Source: Chloroflexota bacterium (GTDB lineage: Bacteria; Chloroflexota; Anaerolineae; Aggregatilineales; Phototrophicaceae). From it: a stretch of 7,753 bases of DNA. This document shows, piece after piece, positions 1-7,274 of this stretch (position 1 is the stretch's first letter; each line of letters opens with the position of its first letter). Both the position numbers and the translations under genes were made by a program. The notes beneath the pieces were generated by a model that was not told the DNA's origin, searched no databases, and worked only from the letters and a program-made list of their open reading frames with translations. The stretch lies in assembly GCA_023392115.1 (NCBI GenBank), contig JAEVZT010000001.1:1-7753 (forward strand). The letters are read 5' to 3'.

Positions 1-1
1 G

Positions 2-661
2 TTCAACGACCAGTCGACCGGATCGATTGCTGCCTACTCGTGGGACTTCGGCGATGGGAACGGGTCGAACGAGCAGAACCCCGTCCACACCTATGCCGCG
101 CCGGGTACGTACACCGTCACGCTGACCGTCACCGGACAGGACGGCTCAACCGATCAGACAGCGCAGGAAGTGGCGGTCACCGCGCCGATTGATGCTCAAT
201 TCACGTTCAGCCCGGTTCAGGGCGACCCGCTGAGCGTCCAATTCAGCGATCAGTCGAGCGGAGCGATCGCCGCTCGCAGTTGGGACTTCGGCGACGGTAA
301 CGGCTCGAACGAGCAGAATCCCGTTCACACCTACGCCGCACCCGGCACCTACACCGTCACGCTGACCGTCACCGGACAGGACGGCTCAACCGACCAGACT
401 GCACAGGAAGTCTCACTGAGTCAACCGCTGGAAGCCGGCTTCACATTTGAGCCGGTTGAAGGTGATCCTCTGACGATCCAGTTCACGAACACGTCGACGG
501 GTCCCGTGTCGTTCTACGACTGGAACTTCGGCGACGGTAATCGCTCTAACGAGCAGAACCCCGTTCACACCTACGCCGCCCCGGGCACGTATGATGCGCT
601 CCTGACGATCACGGCGACCGACGGGGCGACGACCGACACCTTCAGCACGCAGGTCACGGTT
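2..661 (+). repeat. Tandem 240-bp PKD-coding repeats (three copies, first one cut by the window edge)
   Basis: The WDFGDG/WNFGDG-coding segment begins at 41, 281 and 521, an exact 240-bp (80-codon) period. Copy 1 and copy 2 encode the same 40 residues over 41-160 and 281-400, but differ by about 12 of 120 bases, all synonymous. A 33-bp block is identical between them (121-153 and 361-393). Copy 3 is more diverged, with WNFGDGNR and a different final strand. More copies may lie upstream. Confidence 0.9.
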
Positions 662-1543
662 ACGGCGGCACCAACGGTCGAGCCGACGATTGAGCCGACG
701 ACTGACACTGCGCCGCCATCGGGCATCGTCGCGCAAACGCCAGTCCTGCCCGAGTTCACACAACCGATAGTCGGCAACCTGCAAAACATCTTCAACACCG
801 GCGTGTCCATGGGCAATCGCGGCATGGTCTTCTCGCTGGCAGGCGGCGACCTGTTCGCGGACGTCGACCAGAGTGCAGACCTGCTCGCGCCCTTCGGCAC
901 GGGACAGTACATGCTCGAAAGCGGCAGCCTGCAGGCGATCATCGACTGGTACAATGGCGGCACACTCGACGATGGGACGAACAGCTTCACGCGCGACAGC
1001 GCCGCCGCAAGCGATAACTGGACGGCAGCAAACCTGCTCGAACCGAACAACTTCGACGATCCGCTGTGCCAGTCTGGTGAAACGCCGCTGGCGTGCGAGC
1101 TGCGCGTGACGCGTCCAGCCGTCATGCTGATCAACGTCGGCAGCGCCGAGGCGCGGCAGGGCGCAGACCTTACGGCGTTCCGCGCGTCGCTCCAGCAGAT
1201 CGTCCAGACGGTTGCCGCCAACGGCACGATCCCGGTGCTGCTGACCATTCCGCCGCGCACCGACGGCGCTGTTCCGGCATCGCAGATCAACGCCGTCAAC
1301 GAGGTGATCATCAACGTTGCCGAACAGAACGCTATTCCGGTCATCAACATTTGGCGCGCGCTCAACGACCTGCCGAACAGCGGCTTGAGCGGCGACGGCG
1401 TCAGCCTGAGCACTTCGCCGAGCGGCGGCGGCGATCTGTCGACGAACGCGACAATCACCTTCGGCGTCAACACGCTCAATCAAACGCTGCTGCGCGCGCT
1501 CGATGCGCTGCGCACCACCATCTTCCCGAACGCGGCAGCTTAG
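2..1543 (+). CDS. PKD-repeat protein with degenerate SGNH-hydrolase-like C-terminal domain (5' partial)
   Basis: The reading frame is open to the left window edge, so the N-terminus and any signal peptide lie outside. The GTG at 170 falls inside a PKD repeat and is not the start. Three PKD repeats (nt 2-661) carry the hallmark WDFGDG or WNFGDG turn and the HTYAAPGTY strand. A Pro/Thr/Glu-rich linker follows (nt about 660-725). The C-terminal domain (nt about 770-1535) has an SGNH-like order: a VFSLAGGDLF block at 827-856, the paired cysteines of DPLCQ and LACEL, LINVGSAEA at 1127-1153, IPVLLTIPPR, then INIWRALNDLP and GDGVSLS. The usual Ser of GDS, Asn/Asp of GxND and His of DxxH are replaced by Asp, Ala/Glu and Ser. 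PKD domains are typical of extracellular proteins and mediate protein or carbohydrate contacts. A role as a non-catalytic surface or matrix protein is inference. The gene ends at TAG 1541-1543, eight bases before a terminator-like hairpin. Confidence 0.85.
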   Translation, partial: FNDQSTGSIAAYSWDFGDGNGSNEQNPVHTYAAPGTYTVTLTVTGQDGSTDQTAQEVAVTAPIDAQFTFSPVQGDPLSVQFSDQSSGAIAARSWDFGDGNGSNEQNPVHTYAAPGTYTVTLTVTGQDGSTDQTAQEVSLSQPLEAGFTFEPVEGDPLTIQFTNTSTGPVSFYDWNFGDGNRSNEQNPVHTYAAPGTYDALLTITATDGATTDTFSTQVTVTAAPTVEPTIEPTTDTAPPSGIVAQTPVLPEFTQPIVGNLQNIFNTGVSMGNRGMVFSLAGGDLFADVDQSADLLAPFGTGQYMLESGSLQAIIDWYNGGTLDDGTNSFTRDSAAASDNWTAANLLEPNNFDDPLCQSGETPLACELRVTRPAVMLINVGSAEARQGADLTAFRASLQQIVQTVAANGTIPVLLTIPPRTDGAVPASQINAVNEVIINVAEQNAIPVINIWRALNDLPNSGLSGDGVSLSTSPSGGGDLSTNATITFGVNTLNQTLLRALDALRTTIFPNAAA

Positions 1544-1550
1544 GATATAA

Positions 1551-1597
1551 CTGGACTCCATCACGGATCATCGTGGTGGAGTCCGGTCTTTCATTTT
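1551..1597 (+). terminator. Rho-independent terminator-like hairpin after the PKD gene
   Basis: The arm at 1553-1565 pairs with 1572-1584 over 13 positions, with one G-T wobble (1561 with 1576) and a six-base loop. A C-G and a T-G pair can extend the base through 1551-1552 and 1585-1586. The T-rich run CTTTCATTTT follows at 1588-1597. It lies eight bases after the PKD stop and 22 bases before the lipoprotein ATG (from 1584). It probably ends the PKD transcript and separates the two genes. It could instead act in the leader of the downstream gene. Confidence 0.75.
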
Positions 1598-1605
1598 GTG
1601 AACTT

Positions 1606-3198
1606 ATGGCAAAACACATCGCGCTACTTCTGACTTCCCTGCTTCTGCTTGCTTTTGGCTGCACAGCGCAGCCGGATTCATCTAGCCTGCTCGTCACGCT
1701 GACCGTCGACGGACAGGAACGCGCCTACCCACAGTCCGAACCGATCACCGTCGGCGAGTTCTTGCAGCAGGTGAACGTCGAACTCGGCACGCTCGACGAG
1801 GTTGTCCCGCCGCTCTACACACAGATCAGCGATGGGATGCGTGTCACCGTCGCCCGCGTGCAGGAAACCGAAGAGTGCGCGACACAGGACATCCCGTTCC
1901 GCGAGCAGCGCGTCCCGAACGAGGGCTTGCAGCCCGGTGAGGAACGGGTCGCTCAAGCTGGCGCGAATGGGACAGAGGAGATCTGCTACCGCGTTACCAT
2001 CCGCGACGGCGCGCGTCAGGAGCCGGTGCCGCTCGGCAGAACGGTCATTACCGCGCCGCAGGATGCCGTCATCTACTATGGACCAACCGGCGAACTCGAC
2101 CCGGTACAAATCAGCGGAACGCTGGCGTATGTCAGCAACCGCAACGTCTGGATCATCCGTGGCAGCAGCACCGACAAGCGTCCGCTGACGACGACAGGCG
2201 ACGTCGACAACCGCGTCTTCAGCCTGACGGACGACGGACGCAGCCTATTATTCAGCCGCGAAACGTCGGGCGAAGACGGCGAGACGTCGTTCAACCGCCT
2301 ATGGCTGCTCAACGACACGCTCGTCGATAGCGAGCCTGTCGCGCTCGTGCCCGAAAACGTCATTTCCGCCGGCTGGGTTCCCGATCAGTCGAACACGATC
2401 AGCTATTCGACCGGCGAAATCACCGCCGAAGCGCCGGGCTGGCGCGCCTACAACGACCTGTGGGTGATGCGCCTCGATCCGCAGTCGGGCGACTCGCTCA
2501 ACGTCCGCCCGCTCGTGCCGCAATCCAATGCCGGACTCTACAGCTGGTGGGGGACGACCTTTGAATGGTCGCCTGACGGCGCGCAGCTCGCGTGGGTACG
2601 CGCCGACTCGCTCGGCTTGGTCGATCTCGACTCGGGCGCGTTCAACACCCTGCTCTCGTATCCGGTCTTCAATACGCGCCAGCCGTGGTCGTGGCGCGCG
2701 ACGGTTTCATGGTCGGCGGACAGCAGCTTGATCCTGACGACGGTTCACGGACTGCCGATTGGCAGTGAGAGCGCCGAAACCAGTCCGGCGTTTCACGTCG
2801 CCGTCACCGACCCGGCAGGCGCGTTCAGCGCCGAAGTCGTTAGAAACGCGGGCATCTGGTCGAAGCCGCAGTTCTCGCCGCCGATCACAGACGCCAACGG
2901 CGATCCCGGCGGCTATGTGGCTTACCTGCGCGCGCGCGACCTGTCGAACAGCATCAGCGAGAGCGCCGAATACGATCTGGTCGTCGCCGACCGTGACGGC
3001 AGCAACGCCCGCGTCCTCTATCCCGAACGCGGTCAGCCCGGATTAACCGCCGACGCGCCTTATTTCACGTGGAGTCCCGATGGGCGGCAGATCGCGTTTA
3101 TCTACGGCGGCAACCTATGGGTCGTCGACGTGGAGTCGGGCATCGCCAACCAGCTCACGTTAGATCGCGGCGCGTCTCGCCCGGTCTGGACGCGATGA
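1606..3198 (+). CDS. Lipoprotein with DUF348-like, G5 and WD40/TolB-like beta-propeller domains
   Basis: A 530-residue exported protein. The ATG at 1606 was chosen because it is followed at once by a lipoprotein signal (MAKH, then a Leu-rich stretch and LAFGC with lipid-attachment Cys19). The frame is open further upstream, but that stretch overlaps the PKD gene and the hairpin and reads as non-coding. Residues 28-86 (VTLTVDG, TVGEFL, ISDGMRVTV) resemble the DUF348 ubiquitin-like domain. Residues about 87-160 (IPFREQRV, LQPGEERVAQAGANGTEE) fit a G5 domain, a module common in surface proteins and proposed to bind cell-wall sugars. Cys91 and Cys127 are the only other cysteines and may form a disulfide. 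From about 170 on there are propeller-type repeats: LTDDGRSLLFSR, WSPDGAQLAWVR, WSADSSLILT and WSPDGRQIAFIYGGNLWVVD. No catalytic motif is visible, so a binding or sensing role outside the membrane is inferred. No clear Shine-Dalgarno precedes the ATG. The stop overlaps the next gene by ATGA. Confidence 0.85.
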   Translation: MAKHIALLLTSLLLLAFGCTAQPDSSSLLVTLTVDGQERAYPQSEPITVGEFLQQVNVELGTLDEVVPPLYTQISDGMRVTVARVQETEECATQDIPFREQRVPNEGLQPGEERVAQAGANGTEEICYRVTIRDGARQEPVPLGRTVITAPQDAVIYYGPTGELDPVQISGTLAYVSNRNVWIIRGSSTDKRPLTTTGDVDNRVFSLTDDGRSLLFSRETSGEDGETSFNRLWLLNDTLVDSEPVALVPENVISAGWVPDQSNTISYSTGEITAEAPGWRAYNDLWVMRLDPQSGDSLNVRPLVPQSNAGLYSWWGTTFEWSPDGAQLAWVRADSLGLVDLDSGAFNTLLSYPVFNTRQPWSWRATVSWSADSSLILTTVHGLPIGSESAETSPAFHVAVTDPAGAFSAEVVRNAGIWSKPQFSPPITDANGDPGGYVAYLRARDLSNSISESAEYDLVVADRDGSNARVLYPERGQPGLTADAPYFTWSPDGRQIAFIYGGNLWVVDVESGIANQLTLDRGASRPVWTR

Positions 3199-6100
3199 AA
3201 CGCGACCCTCTGATCGCCTTCGTCGCGCTGGCGATCCTGATCGGCAGCCTTGTCGCGGCATGGGGAACGCTCAACGAGCGCGACGACCGGCTGCGCGGCT
3301 ACGTCGACCCGACGACGAACGCCGATCTTCCGTTTCGCATTCCGCGCTTCGGCGTCAACGCCGAACTGACGCAGTACACACCCGAAGAACTCAACCGGCA
3401 GCTTGCGCTGATGCGCGAGGGGCGGGTCGAGTGGGTGCGCCAGTTCGTCCGCTGGGATGAGATCGAGCGTGAACCGGGCGAGTACGACTGGACGACATGG
3501 GACGCGCTCATCACGCCGTTCGAAGGCGACAGCCTCCGCCTCGTCGCCGTGCTGATGAACTCGCCCGAATGGGGGCGCGAAAGCGGTTCAAACACCGCGC
3601 CGCCGACTGATCCAGTCGCATTCGCCCGTTTTGCCGCCGCCTTCGCCGGGCGATACGGCAGCGTGATCGACGTTTACCAGATCTGGGACGAGCCGAACAT
3701 CACGCTCGGCTGGGGCGAGCTTGAACCGCGTCCGGCAGATTACGCTGCCCTGCTCCGTGAGGCTTACAGCGCCATACACGGCGCGGACGCCAACGCGACG
3801 GTGATCGCCGCCGCCCTCGCGCCGACGACTGAAATCAGCCAATTCAACATTAGCGACGTTCGCTACCTGCAAGACCTGTACGCGCTTGGCGCAGCCGATT
3901 TTATGGACGCCGCCGCCGCCAAGCCTTACGGCTTCAGCCTGCCGCCGGACGACCGTACGGTCAGCCCGGATACGCTCAATTTCTCGCGTATAGTCGCGCT
4001 GCGCGAGGTGATGATCGCCAACGGCGATGGGGAGCAAGCGCTGTGGGCGAGCAGTTGGGGTTGGAACAGCCTGTCCGCCGACTGGTCTGGCAGCCCGTCA
4101 ATCTGGGGACAGGTCAGCGCGGAACAGCGCACCGCCTACACCCTCGCCGCGCTCGACCGCGCCGACCGCGAATGGGCATGGCTCGGCGGGATGATCCTGC
4201 ATCACTGGCAGCCCGACGCGCCGCCGGACGATCCGCAGTGGGGCTTCGCGCTGATTGATCAGCAGGGCGAGCCAACGCCACTCTGGTCGGCGCTGACAGA
4301 ACGCTCCGACACCCGCGCCCGTGACGGACTCTACCCGGCTTCAAACCCTTACGCGCGATACAGCGGCGTGTGGACGTTCGGCGAACTCGGCGCGGATATC
4401 GGTTGGGTGCAGGACAGCCAGTTCGACTTCGATTTCACCGGCAGCGATGTCGCCCTGCTGCTGCGTCAGGGCGATTACCTCGCCTTCCTCTATCCGACAA
4501 TTGACGGTCTGCCCGCCAACGCCGCGCCGCGCGACGCGGCAGGCAACGCCTTCATCAACCTGAAAAGCGGGACAGAACTGCCGGAAACCAACCTCGTGCC
4601 GGTCGCGCGCGGCTTACCCTACGGCGAGCACACGCTGCATGTCACCGCCGATCGCGGCTGGGATCGCTGGGCGATCGCCGGGTTCGCCGTCAGTTCGGGC
4701 GATCTGGCAGCGCCGTACAGCCGTCAACTGGCTGTTGCCATCGTGACGGCAATCGCCGCGGCGATCAGCACTGCCATCAGCCTGCACCGTCTCGACTGGT
4801 CGCCGCTGACTCGGCGTTTTGCCTCGTTGTGGCGGCGCTTGGGCGACCTCGGGCAGTTGCTTGCCGGCGTCGTCACGTCGATCGCGCTGATGATCGGCAT
4901 GTTACTGACGTGGGGCGACCCGCTGCCAAGCATCTTCCGCCGCGAGCCGGTGCAGATCGGCGCGGCGATCGCCACCGCCGGGCTGATCTACCTTCAACCG
5001 CATTTCGTCTTGACGGTCATCGCCTGTGTCGTCCTGTTCGTGATCGTCTACAACCGCCTCGAACTCGGCTTGACGCTGACGGTCTTCTACGCGCCGCTGT
5101 TCCTGTTTCCGGTCGAACTGTTCGTCTTCGCCTTCCCGATGTCGGAACTCGTCATTCTGATCACCGGCGCGGCGTGGGTCTTGCGCGCGCTGGCGGAATG
5201 GGGTCAGCGACGGCGTGAGGGGCTGTCGATTCCGGCAATCCGCCTGACGACGCTCGACCTCGCCGTGCTAGCGTGGCTGATCCTCGGCGTTGTTTCGCTG
5301 GCGTGGGCGGAACAAACCGGACGCGCCGTGACCGAACTGCGCGTGCTGATCGTCGAGCCTATCCTGTTCTACGCCATCCTGCGGACGCGCGTCACCGATC
5401 AACGAGGGCTGCTGCGGCTGGTCGACGCGCTGCTGATCGCCGGGGTAGTCGTCGCTCTGGTTGGCTTGTTCCAGTTCGCGCGCGGCGAATCGGTCATCAC
5501 GGCGGAAGCCGGCGCGCGCCGCCTCGCCAGCGTCTACGGCTCGCCGAACAACGTCGGCTTGATCTTGGGGCGCTGCATTCCGTTCGCGCTGGCGTTCGCC
5601 CTAGCCCCGATCGATCCCCGGCGGCGCGTCGCGGCGCTGATCGCGCTGGCGTTGATGGGACTCGCCGCGCTTTTGAGCCAGAGCGCCGGGGCGATCTTCC
5701 TCGGCATCCCGGCGGCGATCGTCGTCGTCCTGCTGATGGTGCTGCGCCGCCGCGCGCGGCTCGCGCTGATCGGGCTGATCGGCGCGGGCGCTGCCGCCTT
5801 CGCGCTGGCGATGCAGTTCCCGCGTTTCGCGCGCGTCTTCGACCTCGGCGAAGGGACGAGCTTCTTCCGCGTCCGCGTCTGGCAGAGCGCGCTCCAGATG
5901 ATCGACGACCGCCCGATCACCGGACTCGGACTCGACCAGTTCCTGTATGCCTTTCGCGGGCGTTACATGCTGCCCGACGCGTGGCAGGAGCCCGACCTGT
6001 CGCACCCGCACAACCTCATCCTTGACTGGTGGACGCGCCTTGGCATCTTTGGCGTGGCGGTCTTCGTCTGGATTCAAGCGGCGTTCTGGCGCAGGGCTGT

Positions 6101-6278
6101 CCGGCTGTACCGCGCGCGCCGCGACGCCATCGATACGGCGATCGTTGTCGGCATGATGGGCAGCATGGCGAACCTACTGGCGCACGGGCTTGTTGACAAC
6201 AGCGTGTTCGTCAACGACCTGTCGTATGTCTTCGTGCTGCTGTTGGGGTTGGCTGCAAACCTTGACAAAGACAACTGA
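3195..6278 (+). CDS. Fusion of glycoside-hydrolase-like ectodomain with O-antigen ligase/polymerase (Wzy_C-type) membrane module
   Basis: 1027 residues. ATG 3195 is chosen over upstream in-frame starts because it overlaps the lipoprotein stop (ATGA) and opens with MKRDP plus a membrane anchor (residues 5-23). Residues about 48-370 look like a clan-A TIM barrel of GH39/GH5 type: [15 protein letters not shown] (86-100), an IWDEPN motif with candidate acid/base Glu166, and WASSWGWNS (284-292) where related enzymes carry the nucleophile Glu. Ser287 sits there, so classic retaining hydrolysis is doubtful. Residues about 380-500 form a beta-rich, CBM-like region. From about 510 there are some 14-16 hydrophobic segments. 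The Wzy_C-type signature lies at 779-796 ([16 protein letters not shown]) and 896-952 ([21 protein letters not shown], then [15 protein letters not shown] with His937 and His939). This family polymerises or ligates lipid-linked glycans on the outer face of the membrane. The usual ligase is about 400-500 residues, so the extra half is an N-terminal fusion. The acceptor and glycan are unknown. Confidence 0.85.
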   Translation: MKRDPLIAFVALAILIGSLVAAWGTLNERDDRLRGYVDPTTNADLPFRIPRFGVNAELTQYTPEELNRQLALMREGRVEWVRQFVRWDEIEREPGEYDWTTWDALITPFEGDSLRLVAVLMNSPEWGRESGSNTAPPTDPVAFARFAAAFAGRYGSVIDVYQIWDEPNITLGWGELEPRPADYAALLREAYSAIHGADANATVIAAALAPTTEISQFNISDVRYLQDLYALGAADFMDAAAAKPYGFSLPPDDRTVSPDTLNFSRIVALREVMIANGDGEQALWASSWGWNSLSADWSGSPSIWGQVSAEQRTAYTLAALDRADREWAWLGGMILHHWQPDAPPDDPQWGFALIDQQGEPTPLWSALTERSDTRARDGLYPASNPYARYSGVWTFGELGADIGWVQDSQFDFDFTGSDVALLLRQGDYLAFLYPTIDGLPANAAPRDAAGNAFINLKSGTELPETNLVPVARGLPYGEHTLHVTADRGWDRWAIAGFAVSSGDLAAPYSRQLAVAIVTAIAAAISTAISLHRLDWSPLTRRFASLWRRLGDLGQLLAGVVTSIALMIGMLLTWGDPLPSIFRREPVQIGAAIATAGLIYLQPHFVLTVIACVVLFVIVYNRLELGLTLTVFYAPLFLFPVELFVFAFPMSELVILITGAAWVLRALAEWGQRRREGLSIPAIRLTTLDLAVLAWLILGVVSLAWAEQTGRAVTELRVLIVEPILFYAILRTRVTDQRGLLRLVDALLIAGVVVALVGLFQFARGESVITAEAGARRLASVYGSPNNVGLILGRCIPFALAFALAPIDPRRRVAALIALALMGLAALLSQSAGAIFLGIPAAIVVVLLMVLRRRARLALIGLIGAGAAAFALAMQFPRFARVFDLGEGTSFFRVRVWQSALQMIDDRPITGLGLDQFLYAFRGRYMLPDAWQEPDLSHPHNLILDWWTRLGIFGVAVFVWIQAAFWRRAVRLYRARRDAIDTAIVVGMMGSMANLLAHGLVDNSVFVNDLSYVFVLLLGLAANLDKDN

Positions 6279-6303
6279 CGCGGCAGGTTTTCTCTGGTAG
6301 ACT
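6275..6303 (+). promoter_or_regulatory. Possible sigma-70-type promoter for the UDP-xylose synthase gene
   Basis: CTGACG (6275-6280, four of six matches to TTGACA) is followed after 17 bases by TAGACT (6298-6303, four of six matches to TATAAT), with an extended TG at 6295-6296. It lies in the only non-coding gap of the downstream half (6279-6338), which is more T-rich than its surroundings. The -35 overlaps the stop of the upstream gene. The match is modest, and the gap could simply be an intra-operon spacer. Confidence 0.3.
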
Positions 6304-6328
6304 CGGTCTGACTTTTCCTGTAACGAAT

Positions 6329-6334
6329 GAGGTG
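6329..6334 (+). promoter_or_regulatory. Ribosome binding site favouring the TTG start at 6339
   Basis: GAGGTG lies four to five bases upstream of TTG 6339. The competing ATG at 6327 overlaps this motif and has no Shine-Dalgarno of its own. Starting at TTG gives [16 protein letters not shown], the usual N-terminus of this enzyme family. Starting at ATG adds only four residues. Confidence 0.6.
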
Positions 6335-6338
6335 TAGC

Positions 6339-7274
6339 TTGCGGATACTCATCACCGGGGCTGCCGGTTTTCTTGGATCGCACTTGTGCGACCGCTTCCT
6401 GAATGAAGGGCACTCGGTCATCGGCATGGACAACCTGATCACCGGGAACACGCGCAACATCGCCCATCTGGCAGGCAACCCCAACTTTTCATTCATCCGT
6501 CACGACGTGACCAATTACATCTTCGTCCGCGGTCCCTTGGACGCCGTCCTGCACTTTGCCTCGCCCGCCAGCCCGATCGACTACCTCAAGTATCCGATCC
6601 AGACGTTGAAGGTCGGCGCGCTCGGCACGCACAACACGCTCGGCTTGGCGCTGGCGAAAAACGCTCGCTTCCTGCTGGCGTCGACTTCCGAAATTTATGG
6701 CGACCCGCTGGTTCACCCGCAGCGGGAAGATTACCCCGGCAACGTCGACACGATCGGTCCACGCGGCGTCTACGACGAAGCCAAGCGCTTCGCCGAGTCG
6801 CTGACGATGGCGTATCACCGCGAACATGGACTGGAAACGCGTATCGTCCGCATCTTCAATACCTATGGTCCGCGTATGCGCCTAGATGATGGGCGCGTCG
6901 TGCCGAATTTTATCGGACAGGCGCTGCGCGGCGAGCCGCTGACCGTCTACGGCGACGGCACGCAGACGCGCAGCTTCCAGTACGTCAGCGACCTGATCGA
7001 AGGCGTCTACCGCCTGCTGTTCTCCGATTTCGCCGAACCAGTGAACATTGGCACGACCGAAGAGATGACGATGATCGAGTTCGCCAACGTCGTCAACGAG
7101 GTCACCGGCAGCAAGGCGGGGATCGTCATGAAAGAGCTGCAACGGATCAAAGGAGACCCGCAGACGCGCCGCCCCGACACGACGCGTGCGAAAGAGATTC
7201 TGGGCTGGGAGCCGCGTATCAGCCTGCGTGAAGGGCTGCCGCCGACGATCGCCTATTTCCGCGAGGTGATGTGA
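6339..7274 (+). CDS. uxs: UDP-glucuronate decarboxylase (UDP-xylose synthase), extended SDR family
   Basis: 311 residues from TTG 6339 (315 if ATG 6327 is used), a normal length for bacterial UDP-xylose synthases. The enzyme converts UDP-glucuronate to UDP-xylose plus CO2, using bound NAD+, in the cytoplasm. The N-terminal Rossmann motif GAAGFLG is at residues 7-13. Family signatures follow: [11 protein letters not shown] (72-82), STSEIYGDP (115-123), the catalytic Tyr145 and Lys149 in [18 protein letters not shown] (171-180), DGRVVPNFI (184-192) and [13 protein letters not shown] (204-216). These match UXS proteins better than dTDP-glucose dehydratases or UDP-glucose epimerases. UDP-xylose would supply pentose for the polysaccharide made by the flanking ligase-type proteins. 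A weak promoter-like site precedes it, and the next gene overlaps its stop by GTGA. The closest alternative is another UDP-sugar SDR such as an epimerase, but the SPASP and DGRVV motifs argue for decarboxylase. Confidence 0.92.
   Translation: MRILITGAAGFLGSHLCDRFLNEGHSVIGMDNLITGNTRNIAHLAGNPNFSFIRHDVTNYIFVRGPLDAVLHFASPASPIDYLKYPIQTLKVGALGTHNTLGLALAKNARFLLASTSEIYGDPLVHPQREDYPGNVDTIGPRGVYDEAKRFAESLTMAYHREHGLETRIVRIFNTYGPRMRLDDGRVVPNFIGQALRGEPLTVYGDGTQTRSFQYVSDLIEGVYRLLFSDFAEPVNIGTTEEMTMIEFANVVNEVTGSKAGIVMKELQRIKGDPQTRRPDTTRAKEILGWEPRISLREGLPPTIAYFREVM

Noticed and set aside
1523..1551. Possible promoter with a TATAAC -10 at 1546-1551
   Set aside because: The hexamer fits, but the -35 at 17-bp spacing (TTCCCG) is poor, and transcription would begin inside the terminator-like hairpin.
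413..1564. Long antisense open frames (up to 383 codons) opposite the PKD/SGNH gene
   Set aside because: They read as Arg/Ala/Val-rich, low-complexity translations with no domain. They mirror a well-supported gene on the + strand and are expected in GC-rich DNA.
1093..1605. N-terminal extension of the lipoprotein frame back to an ATG at 1093
   Set aside because: It overlaps the SGNH-like domain in another frame, is Arg-rich without a domain, and would bury the clear lipoprotein signal peptide that begins at 1606.
3069..3194. Extension of the fusion protein to an ATG at 3069
   Set aside because: It overlaps the last propeller repeat of the lipoprotein and would place an Arg-rich tail before the membrane anchor. 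The ATGA overlap at 3195 is the better start.
5534..6077. Antisense and alternate-frame open frames across the ligase module
   Set aside because: They are Arg/Ala-rich shadow translations with no recognisable domain, opposite conserved transmembrane segments and the Wzy_C motif.
6262..6267. Perfect TTGACA -35 hexamer near the end of the fusion gene
   Set aside because: It lies inside coding sequence, and no acceptable -10 hexamer occurs 16-18 bases downstream.
6299..6309. Small inverted repeat AGAC-TCG-GTCT between the fusion gene and uxs
   Set aside because: A four-base stem with a three-base loop is too weak to call a terminator or operator.
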